Below the pieces are notes generated by a model. That model was given only the letters and a program-made list of their open reading frames with translations. It searched no databases and was not told the DNA's origin. This document shows, piece after piece, positions 8,933 through 16,046 of a stretch of DNA of 64,000 nt. Source of the stretch: Azophilus sp965220425 (lineage in GTDB: Bacteria; Pseudomonadota; Gammaproteobacteria; Pseudomonadales; Azotimanducaceae); contig OZ244830.1 in assembly GCA_965220425.1 (NCBI GenBank), positions 5,239,494 to 5,303,493 of the forward strand. Reading direction: 5' to 3'. A program made the translations under genes and the position numbers. Positions within the stretch are counted from its first letter, which is position 1, and each line of letters starts with the position of its first letter.

Positions 8933-10508
8933 TTCGAGCGGCCCGCGCCGGTTCCCGATCGAATCCCGCGACATCGCCCACCACCTTTACGCGAACCCGG
9001 GTTGCATCGCCATCCATGTACGAGATTCTGGTCTCTTCGATATCCGCCACTCGAAGCGAGGCGGCATCCGCTCCGGCTTCGATCGCGAGTTGTCGAGCCT
9101 CCGCCGTTGTCGCCTGAATCGCGTCGTCCCGCGCGACCCTGGCATAGGAGATCATCTTTTCGGCCTCTCCGCCTGCCTGCGCTATCGCCGCGCCGATCGC
9201 ATTCGCCACTCCGCAGTATTGCGGGCGGAGCATCTGCGATGCGGCATCGAGTTGCCTGGTGACGAGCAGCGATCCGCCGCCCACCAGCAACACGGGGATG
9301 GGCTCGCTGCCCGGTTTCATTTTCTCGATGCCGTTGTTCAGCAGGCCCTGTATCGTCGTTGTCGCGTTGGCAATCACGTTTTCGTCCAGGCGCCGGACCT
9401 TTTCGCGATCGCCAACGTCCGCGCTGCCCGCAGCAACGACCACATCCGTCGCGGTCAGGGTGTTGCCGCCGAACACCAATCCTTCCGTAACCAGGTTGTG
9501 CCCGACAGACCGCGGCCCGACCGAGGCGCCGTCATCGCGCACGTAGCTGCCGCCACCCAGCCCGAGGGACAGTATGTCCGGCATGCGGAAATTGGTCCTG
9601 ACGCCGCCGACTTCGATGACCATATTGGACTCTCGGGGAAATCCGTTCTGCAGGACGCCGATGTCCGAAGTGGTGCCCCCGATGTCGACAACGATGGCAT
9701 CGCCGAGGCCGCTGAGTTTCGATGCGCCGCGGAGCGAGTTCGTCGGCCCCGACGCAAACGTGAGAACGGGGAAACGCTTCGCGAACTCCGCATCCATCAG
9801 TGTGCCGTCGTTCTGACTGACGAAAAAGCGGCACTTCAGCCCTCGGGTTCTTATCGCCTGGGTGAAAGAAGAGACCACCCGCTCGGCGAACGCAAGCAGG
9901 CTCGCATTGAGCAGCGATGCATTCTCTCTTTCGATGATGCCCAGCCGCCCGATCCTGTGGGACGTTGACACTTCGATGCCGGGAATGGCGGCCTCGACCG
10001 CGTTGGCGACGGCGAGTTCCGGGGCCGGGTTCATGGGCGAGAACACCGAGGCAATGGAAACGGAGCGGATCTTCCTGGCCCTGAGGTCGTCGATCATCCT
10101 GCGAATTTCCCGGGTGTCGAGTTCGGCCAGTTTCCAGCCGTCAAAGAGGTAGCCGCCATGCAACATGTACGCGGCATCACCCAGGGCGCGAGAGATGTCT
10201 TCGGGCCATCCGGACTTCGGCGGCACGCCGGCGCCCGAAGGCAGCCCGATACGCACGGCGGCCACTTCCGCCAGTTCCCTGCGTTCGACCACCGCGTTCG
10301 TGAACTGCGTCGTCCCCAGCATCACCGCCTGTATCGACGGCTCGATTCCCGGTGCGTCGCCCAGTATGGATTCGAGAGCGTTCAGGATGCCGCTGAGCAC
10401 GTCCGCGGTCGTCAGCGCCTTGGTCGCGACGATCACGTTGTCGCCGTCCATCAGAACGGCATCGGTGTGGGTGCCGCCGACATCGATACCGATTCTAAGC
10501 ATCGGCAT
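8916..10508 (-). CDS. Hydantoinase/oxoprolinase A family protein (copy 2)
   Basis: This 530-residue paralogue of the HyuA-like protein at 4551-6089 has the same two ATP-binding loops (GIDVGGTHTDAV near residue 7 and VVDIGGTTSDIGVL near the middle) and the FFVSQNDGT and GLGGGS segments. It is encoded between DUF917 copy 2 and NCS1 permease copy 2 in the same order as module 1. Its start (ATG at 10508, or 10502) overlaps the permease stop at 10495 by 8-14 bases, and its end overlaps the DUF917 start, so the three are translated as a coupled unit. ATP-dependent opening of a cyclic amide is the expected role. No HyuB homologue is nearby. Confidence 0.9.
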   Translation of the reverse strand: MPMLRIGIDVGGTHTDAVLMDGDNVIVATKALTTADVLSGILNALESILGDAPGIEPSIQAVMLGTTQFTNAVVERRELAEVAAVRIGLPSGAGVPPKSGWPEDISRALGDAAYMLHGGYLFDGWKLAELDTREIRRMIDDLRARKIRSVSIASVFSPMNPAPELAVANAVEAAIPGIEVSTSHRIGRLGIIERENASLLNASLLAFAERVVSSFTQAIRTRGLKCRFFVSQNDGTLMDAEFAKRFPVLTFASGPTNSLRGASKLSGLGDAIVVDIGGTTSDIGVLQNGFPRESNMVIEVGGVRTNFRMPDILSLGLGGGSYVRDDGASVGPRSVGHNLVTEGLVFGGNTLTATDVVVAAGSADVGDREKVRRLDENVIANATTTIQGLLNNGIEKMKPGSEPIPVLLVGGGSLLVTRQLDAASQMLRPQYCGVANAIGAAIAQAGGEAEKMISYARVARDDAIQATTAEARQLAIEAGADAASLRVADIEETRISYMDGDATRVRVKVVGDVAGFDREPARAARNADSG

Positions 10509-11835
10509 TCTCTTGTCCGGCGGTGGATCGAGGCACAGTCCGGGTCAGTGTTCCAAGCAGGTAACAGGAGAGGGCGGACACCACCATCGCGTCGACCGCG
10601 GCAATGCCGCTGATGTTCAGGATGTCGACGGAACCCAGGAGGGCGACCGCGGCGCCGAAGGCCCAGGACGCCGTCGCCCTCCACTCGATCGGTGCAATGC
10701 GCCGCAGCGCGGTTGCCGTATAGGCTGTGCGGCGAACCACGATGTAGTCGACGGCGATGACGCCGGCAACGGGAACGAAAACAACGGCGAGGTAGAAAAG
10801 GAAGTCCAGGAAGAAATCGAGAATGTCGGCGAAGGCGGCAAGCGTTCCGAGCGCCCCGAGCACCAGTACGAACGTTCGCTGGGAGACTTGTGGCAGCGAT
10901 GCGCGGCTACTCAACGAAGCGCTGTACAGATTCAGGGAGTTCAGCACCCAGCTACCGAATATCACGATGGCAAAGGCGCCGATGCCGATGCCCATTGCAA
11001 TCATGATTGCGAGAAAGTCGGCGTTGGCGACGGCAACCGCGGCAAACCCGCCGGCGAGCATGACGAGAACGTTGACAATCAGGTAAGACAGGACGGCGGT
11101 AAGCGCTGCTCCGTACCACTCGCGAACGAACCGGGTGATGTCCGGCAGGATGACGGCGCCCACGATAACGGTGCCGACCACCGTGGATACCGCATCGCCA
11201 AACGACAGCCCCGGCCAACGTCTGGCCGGCAGGAGGTCCGCGAGCGGCACGGTCCCCAGGGATCGATGCAGCAGGACCACGGTCACCGTGGCCAACACGG
11301 GCACCAGGACCAGCGACAGAACATTGATCGCCCGGAACCCGTACAGTGTAGTGAACGTCATGAGTGCGCCGGCGATCAACTCGACCGCATAGACATTCGC
11401 CGATAACCCGAACTCGTCCTGCAACAGGCGCAGTACGGCGCCTCCGAACAGGTCGATATTGACGCCGAACCAACCGAGCAGCGACACCGCAAAAGCCAGG
11501 TTGATAACCATCGCGCCCCGGTTGCCGAAGGCGATCCGGCTGAGCATGTAGGAGCTCAGCCGGGTGCGCGCCCCGATCGTGCCGGTTACCGCGCCGATCG
11601 CGGCCAGGATTGCACATCCCGCAATGATCGCAATCACCGCGGCGGCGCCGTCCGCGGCGCCGAAAACCTGAACGCCGGTGACGAAAGTCGGCATCGAAAA
11701 GCCGACCATTGCGCTGACTATGGCGACACGGATCCACGCGTAGGTCTCATTCTCCGGAACCGGCCGGGTCGCATGTTCCGTCAGGCTTTCTGTTTCTTCC
11801 GTATCGATCAATCGAGCGCTCCGTCGTCCGGCCAA
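10495..11835 (-). CDS. NCS1 family nucleobase/hydantoin permease (copy 2)
   Basis: This inner-membrane permease of about 446 residues and around twelve transmembrane segments is a paralogue of the permease at 6086-7390, with matching segments such as GARTRLSSYMLSRIAFGNRG and VILPDITRFVREWYGAAL. It heads the second hydantoin module and overlaps the HyuA-like gene. The start is unsure: the frame has no ATG before the first membrane span, so TTG at 11835 is given, with another in-frame TTG at 11811. The start falls at the edge of a fragment of a dispersed repeat (11829-11868), so an insertion may have changed the original 5' end. Uptake of a hydantoin-like compound is inferred from context. Confidence 0.82.
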   Translation of the reverse strand: MAGRRSARLIDTEETESLTEHATRPVPENETYAWIRVAIVSAMVGFSMPTFVTGVQVFGAADGAAAVIAIIAGCAILAAIGAVTGTIGARTRLSSYMLSRIAFGNRGAMVINLAFAVSLLGWFGVNIDLFGGAVLRLLQDEFGLSANVYAVELIAGALMTFTTLYGFRAINVLSLVLVPVLATVTVVLLHRSLGTVPLADLLPARRWPGLSFGDAVSTVVGTVIVGAVILPDITRFVREWYGAALTAVLSYLIVNVLVMLAGGFAAVAVANADFLAIMIAMGIGIGAFAIVIFGSWVLNSLNLYSASLSSRASLPQVSQRTFVLVLGALGTLAAFADILDFFLDFLFYLAVVFVPVAGVIAVDYIVVRRTAYTATALRRIAPIEWRATASWAFGAAVALLGSVDILNISGIAAVDAMVVSALSCYLLGTLTRTVPRSTAGQENADA

Positions 11836-11868
11836 CCCGCATATTGCACCAAGGCACGCGATGATTGC
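11829..11868. repeat. Fragment of the MITE-like repeat (terminal end)
   Basis: About 38 bases here match the right-hand ends of the MITE-like repeats at 25886-26126 and 46668-46966, in inverted orientation: the shared core is GGCCARCCCGCATATTGCAC followed by a CGCGATGAT block. Only the terminus is present. It overlaps the first codons of the second NCS1 permease. Confidence 0.7.
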
Positions 11869-11992
11869 CGGCTCCGCAAGTCGAGACCGCCGCTTCGTTT
11901 CGAGGCTTCCTTACGATGTCCGATGGCGTGGACTCCGTTCGGAACGCGCCTGGGCTGAACCGTTTCTCGTCCTTGAAACCATCCTGCCCTGC

Positions 11993-12418
11993 CTATAGCG
12001 GTTCCGTTTCCAGCACGACATCGTCACTGTTGCCGGTCATTTCCCAGCGAATCAGCGACATCGGAATCGTGCCCGACGACAGGAACGCATCGATGAAGTC
12101 CCTGATTGCGAAGTCATCGCCCAGCGCCTGGGCCCGCTCCCTGAACAGCTTCATGAAACAGGCCTTGCCCGTGACGACGTTGCTGTGAAATCCACCCGGG
12201 TTGCGCAGGTTCGACTGCATTTCGAACCAGACCATGCGCTCGTCCGGGCGCGACCACCCCCTTGGCATGATCTCCGCACACAGGCGCCGGGCTTCGGTGA
12301 GGTCGATCTCGTTGGCGTGCATCACATACGGGACTATCGAGTTGAGCTTGACCATGGCATTTCCGAGCAGAGGACCAATTTTTAGACAATATACAATTTT
12401 GTCGTAGACCGGTCGCAA
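11993..12418 (-). pseudogene. C-terminal fragment resembling DUF885 proteins
   Basis: The translated 141 residues resemble only the C-terminal tail of DUF885 proteins: a PGG...GK...L..RAQALGDDFAIRDF segment followed by an LSSGTIPMSLI motif, matching the family's G-D-x-F-D-I-R-x-F and G-x-L-P-L-S-V-L endings. Full-length members have about 550-650 residues. The frame closes at a stop at 12440, and a different gene begins on the other strand at 12521, so the N-terminal bulk, with its expected metal-binding part, is missing. TTG at 12418 or ATG at 12355 could still start a short protein. I read it as a decayed remnant; a free-standing domain is possible but less likely. Confidence 0.6.
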
Positions 12419-12520
12419 TTGGTTCAGGATCTCCAGGAGTCATTGCGCCCTGCAAGGGCTTCGGGATCGGCGGCAAACGAGTATGATCGCACTTCTTTTC
12501 TGTTGTCATTGGTGCATGGC

Positions 12521-13267
12521 ATGTTGGCTAGATTCTTCGTGACGGTTTTCGCCTGCCTCTACTCGTTCAGCCTGTCCGCAGAGACCTGGACAGCCGAATC
12601 ACTCTCCGAAGCGCTTCAGGCGCGCTCGGAAGAAGATCGCGGCCGCGATGCCGCCCGTCAGCCGGCGGAGGTGCTGGTAGCTGCCGGTATCGAGCGCGGC
12701 ATGACGGTCATGGATCTCGTTTCCTCCGGCGGTTGGTACGCGGAAGTCCTGTCGATCGCGGTGGGAGAAGAAGGCAGCATCTATGCGCAGAACCCGCCCG
12801 AGTGGCTCGAGTGGGGTGACGGCCGCTACGACAAGGCCATTACCGCCCGGCTGGCCGGTGACCGGCTCGCCAACGTGCAGCGCATCGATGCCGCCGTCGT
12901 CGATACCGGGCTTCCGGCGGGCAGCCTGGACGCAGCCCTGACCGCACTGAATTTGCATGATCTTTATTACCTGGACAGCGAAGAGTTCGCCGTGCAGTTT
13001 CTGAGCACGGTGAAGAATCTCTTGAAGCCGGGCGGATTCATCGTGATCGTCGATCACCACGGCGCCGAGGATGCGGACAACGCTTCGCTGCATCGCATGA
13101 CCGAAGATCTGGCGCGCACGGTCATAGAAGCTGCCGGGCTCGAGATAGTCGATTCGCCTCAAATCCTGCGTCGTCCCGACGACGATCTCACGCTCTTTGT
13201 GTTCGATCCGGAAATCCGCGGCAAGACAGACCGATTCGTCCTGGTGGCGGCAAGGCCCGCCGAATAG
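12521..13267 (+). CDS. Secreted class I SAM-methyltransferase-like protein (COG4798 type)
   Basis: This protein of about 248 residues begins with a signal peptide (residues 1-20, cleavage after SLSA) followed by a Rossmann-type methyltransferase domain. The region RPAEVL..GIERGMTVMDLVSSGGWYAEVLS (about 47-78, partly quoted) matches the pattern of the predicted exported methyltransferase family COG4798, in which the SAM motif I is degenerate. Later segments (LTALNLHDLYYL, LLKPGGFIVIVDHHG) correspond to motifs II-III. The ATG at 12521 is chosen because it gives a proper signal peptide; the longer frame from 12419 does not. Its substrate is unknown, and a periplasmic methyltransferase would need a SAM source, so catalytic activity is doubtful. 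It converges on the triplicated family. Confidence 0.75.
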   Translation: MLARFFVTVFACLYSFSLSAETWTAESLSEALQARSEEDRGRDAARQPAEVLVAAGIERGMTVMDLVSSGGWYAEVLSIAVGEEGSIYAQNPPEWLEWGDGRYDKAITARLAGDRLANVQRIDAAVVDTGLPAGSLDAALTALNLHDLYYLDSEEFAVQFLSTVKNLLKPGGFIVIVDHHGAEDADNASLHRMTEDLARTVIEAAGLEIVDSPQILRRPDDDLTLFVFDPEIRGKTDRFVLVAARPAE

Positions 13268-13307
13268 CAGGCAAGGGCATTGCGAAGCCCGGACCGATGG
13301 GGTCGGG

Positions 13308-14234
13308 TCAGATCTCGAAATCCAGGTCTTGCACGCTTATCGAGGTGTCGCGCGGCGCGACCGCGATGTATCGGCCCATGTCCACCGGCCCCGAGGCGCT
13401 GAAGCCCCAGTCCTCGCCATAACCCCAGCTCAGGCCCTCGTGGCCCTCGCTGCCGGCGCCGCCCCGGTTGCCGCCCAGGGTCAACAGGCGCGCCTGGGGT
13501 TCACGCGGATCGATGCCGTTGTGCCTGTGCGAAACCTGCATCTTGCCGGTGTCGTTGCGTTTTCGGGCTTTCTCCAGATAGGCTGCCGCCGCCTCGACGC
13601 CACCGGCGCGGCAGACGGTGACCGGGTCACTGCGCAGTACGTCGAAAGGAACGTAGCCGGTCGCGGATGCTTTCGCCGTTTCGAAATCCAGCACCACGCC
13701 ATAACGCCAGGGCAGGCCGGCAACGCCTTGCCGGAACTCCTCGAAGTCATGGACCGGGAACTCCGTACCGTCCGGCAGCCTGCCGCGCAACAGGTCGCTT
13801 GCCTCGGGCGCCGTGATCCTGGCGGCGTATTGTCCCGTCAGACCGTGGACGTTGTGGCGGCTCAGGTCGGCGCGCAGCGCGCGCTCGATGCGCACCGGGT
13901 TGCCGAAGATGCCGCCGCCGTGCACGGTGACAACGACAGGGTTGCCCTGCGGCGTGGTAACGACACTCTCCTCGGAATTCGCATGGAACCAGGTGTTCCA
14001 GATGACGTTGTCGTAGTCGGCGTTGACCCGGGCATGCAGAAGTTGCGGCAACGATGCGACAAAGCCGTCATCGCCCGCGTAACGCAGCGCCTGGCGCAAT
14101 GCCAGCGTGCCGTAGGAATCGAAGAAGATTCTCGCGACCATGCGTAGTTCCCGTTCCGTTGCAAGGGCGAGCGGGCTGGCCAGAACGCCGGCGCCGATCG
14201 TGGTAGCGGCCTGGATCAATTCGCGTCGCGTCAT
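13308..14234 (-). CDS. Unrecognised family, tandem paralogue 3 (Tat-like signal)
   Basis: I do not recognise this 308-residue protein. It is the third of three tandem paralogues. A TRRELIQAA start with a hydrophobic stretch ending in LALA (residue 25) resembles a twin-arginine signal, so export of a folded, perhaps cofactor-bearing, protein is likely. Motifs shared by all three copies are DGFVASLPQLLHAR, VWNTWF..xSEE, VxVHGGGxFG, LPxRYGVxLDFE, RAGGVEAxxAYL and GGNRGGxGSEG, ending near RYIAVAPRD. The HGGG motif recalls an oxyanion-hole sequence but no esterase catalytic serine motif is evident. It lies 17 bases after paralogue 2 and probably belongs to the TonB-receptor operon. Confidence 0.8.
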   Translation of the reverse strand: MTRRELIQAATTIGAGVLASPLALATERELRMVARIFFDSYGTLALRQALRYAGDDGFVASLPQLLHARVNADYDNVIWNTWFHANSEESVVTTPQGNPVVVTVHGGGIFGNPVRIERALRADLSRHNVHGLTGQYAARITAPEASDLLRGRLPDGTEFPVHDFEEFRQGVAGLPWRYGVVLDFETAKASATGYVPFDVLRSDPVTVCRAGGVEAAAAYLEKARKRNDTGKMQVSHRHNGIDPREPQARLLTLGGNRGGAGSEGHEGLSWGYGEDWGFSASGPVDMGRYIAVAPRDTSISVQDLDFEI

Positions 14235-14251
14235 CGGTTTTCGATCTTCCT

Positions 14252-15091
14252 TTAGAGCTTGAAGTCCTGGCCTCGCAAGCCGTTGACCGGCACATCGCGC
14301 GGCGCGACGGCAACATAGCGGGCCATGCCGACCATGTGGGCGTAGCCGCCTATGCCGTAGTCGGAGTCATACCCGTAGAAGTAATCGCCCTCGCTGCCGA
14401 CGCCGCCCTTGTTGCCGGCAAGGAAAATTACGCGGGTCTGGGGCTGATCGGGATCGACATAGTCGAAGGGATGGAAATTCCCCATCAACTTCGTGTCATG
14501 GCGAGCCTGGAACCGATCGACGTAGGCTGCCGCAGCCTCGACGCCGCCGGCACGGACGATGAAGTTCGGTTCCTCTCTCAAAACCTCGAAGGGCGTGAAA
14601 CCCTTCTCCGTTTTTCTCGCCAGCTCGAAGTCCAGGATGACGCCGTAGCGCCGCGGCAGCTCATCGATACCCCGCCGGAACTCGTTGAAGGGGTATACCG
14701 GGATTTCCGTACCGTCCGGCAACTTGCCGTCCAGCACATCCCGGGCTTCCCCCGGGGTAATTTTCGCGGCGCCCTCCCCGGTGAGACCCTCCGGGTTCCG
14801 ATGGTCCATGTCCGCATACAGGCTTTGCTCGAAGCGCTCGGGCGTTCCGAGTACGCCGCCACCGTGAATCGCCACCACGACGGGGTTGCCCCGCGGTGTG
14901 CGGACCACGCACTCCTCCGAATGCGAGGTAAACCAGGTGTTCCAGACGATATTGTCGTAGGGCGCGTTCGCCCGTGCGCGCAACAGGTCCGGCAGCGACG
15001 CCACGAAGCCGTCGGCTCCGGCGTATTCCAGGGCGCGTTGCAATGCGGTGGGGATATGCGGCTCGAAGATGATCGCGGGCTGCATGTTCAC
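14252..15091 (-). CDS. Unrecognised family, tandem paralogue 2 (no signal peptide)
   Basis: This 279-residue protein is the middle member of the triplicated family and, unlike its neighbours, starts directly with the mature-type sequence (MNMQPAIIFEPHIP), so it should stay in the cytoplasm. Shared motifs are DGFVASLPDLLRAR (27-40), IVWNTWFTSHSEE (48-60), VVVAIHGGGVLG (71-82), LPRRYGVILDFELA (145-158), RAGGVEAAAAYV (180-191) and LAGNKGGVGSEG (224-235). The gap from paralogue 1 is only four bases, leaving no room for a signal sequence. The function is unknown; the difference in location suggests either decay or division of labour within one pathway. Confidence 0.8.
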   Translation of the reverse strand: MNMQPAIIFEPHIPTALQRALEYAGADGFVASLPDLLRARANAPYDNIVWNTWFTSHSEECVVRTPRGNPVVVAIHGGGVLGTPERFEQSLYADMDHRNPEGLTGEGAAKITPGEARDVLDGKLPDGTEIPVYPFNEFRRGIDELPRRYGVILDFELARKTEKGFTPFEVLREEPNFIVRAGGVEAAAAYVDRFQARHDTKLMGNFHPFDYVDPDQPQTRVIFLAGNKGGVGSEGDYFYGYDSDYGIGGYAHMVGMARYVAVAPRDVPVNGLRGQDFKL

Positions 15092-15095
15092 TCGC

Positions 15096-16046
15096 TCATG
15101 GCCCGAAATCGAGGTCGCGCAGGCTGGCCGACGCCGCGCGCGGCGCTACGGCAACGTAACGGGCCATGCCGACCATGCTGGCGTCTCCGCCCATTCCGTA
15201 TTCGGCGTCGTAGCCCCAGCCGAGACCCTGGTTCCTGCCTTCGCTGCCGATACCGCCCCGGTTGCCGGCGAGAAACGGAATGCGGGTCTGGGGCACGTCC
15301 GGGTCGATGCGGTTGAACGGGTGCCAGTTGCCCATGAGTTCGGTGTTGTGGCGGCTCCTGAACTTCTTGAGGTAGGCGATGTTCGCTTCGACACCGCCGG
15401 CCCGCACGATCATGTTCGGATCGTCTTTCAAGTTCTCGAATCGCTCGTACCCGCGTTTCGACTGCCTGGCCAATTCGAAATCCAGGATGACGCCATAGCG
15501 CCTGGGCAGGTTGGCGATGCCCTGCCTGAATTGCGCGAACGGATAGACCGGGATGCGTGTGCCGCCGGGCAGGCGCCCGTCCAGCAGGTCGTGCGCTTCA
15601 CGCGTGGTGATCTTCGCCGCGGTTTGACCGGTGAGCCCTTCGGTGTTGTGCCGGTCGGGGTCCGCATTCAGGCTGCGTTCGAAACGCTCCGGAGAGCCGA
15701 AGATGCCGCCGCCATGGACGGCAACAATGACGCGTACTCCCTGCGGGGTCGTGACGACGCTTTCCTCCGAGTTTGCCGTAAACCAGGTATTCCAGACGAT
15801 GTTGTCGAAAGGCGCCCGGGTTCGTGCATGCAGCAGTTGCGGCATGGATGCGACGAACCCGTCGGCGCCGGCATAGTCGAGCGCCCGGCGCAAGGCGGTG
15901 GGTATGTGCGGCTCGAAGATGATCTCCGCCCGCATGCGGACATCGGTAGCGGCGGGCAAAGCCGCCGGCAGCAACGCGATGCCGGCGCCGGCGGCAGCCA
16001 GCGCACCCGCAAACTGTCGGCGAGTCGTGGCGCTACGCTCACTCAC
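15096..16046 (-). CDS. Unrecognised family, tandem paralogue 1 (Tat signal)
   Basis: This 316-residue protein opens with a convincing twin-arginine signal: TTRRQFAGALAAAGAGIALL, ending near LPAATD (residue 35). The body is closest to paralogue 2 and holds the same motifs (AGADGFVASMPQLLHAR, NIVWNTWFTANSEES, VIVAVHGGGIFG, LPRRYGVILDFELA, FLAGNRGGIGSEG). The start is a GTG at 16046 that overlaps the end of the TonB-receptor gene by eight bases, implying translational coupling with it. Tat export and operon position suggest a periplasmic protein handling whatever the receptor brings in. I know of no characterised homologue. Confidence 0.82.
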   Translation of the reverse strand: MSERSATTRRQFAGALAAAGAGIALLPAALPAATDVRMRAEIIFEPHIPTALRRALDYAGADGFVASMPQLLHARTRAPFDNIVWNTWFTANSEESVVTTPQGVRVIVAVHGGGIFGSPERFERSLNADPDRHNTEGLTGQTAAKITTREAHDLLDGRLPGGTRIPVYPFAQFRQGIANLPRRYGVILDFELARQSKRGYERFENLKDDPNMIVRAGGVEANIAYLKKFRSRHNTELMGNWHPFNRIDPDVPQTRIPFLAGNRGGIGSEGRNQGLGWGYDAEYGMGGDASMVGMARYVAVAPRAASASLRDLDFGP

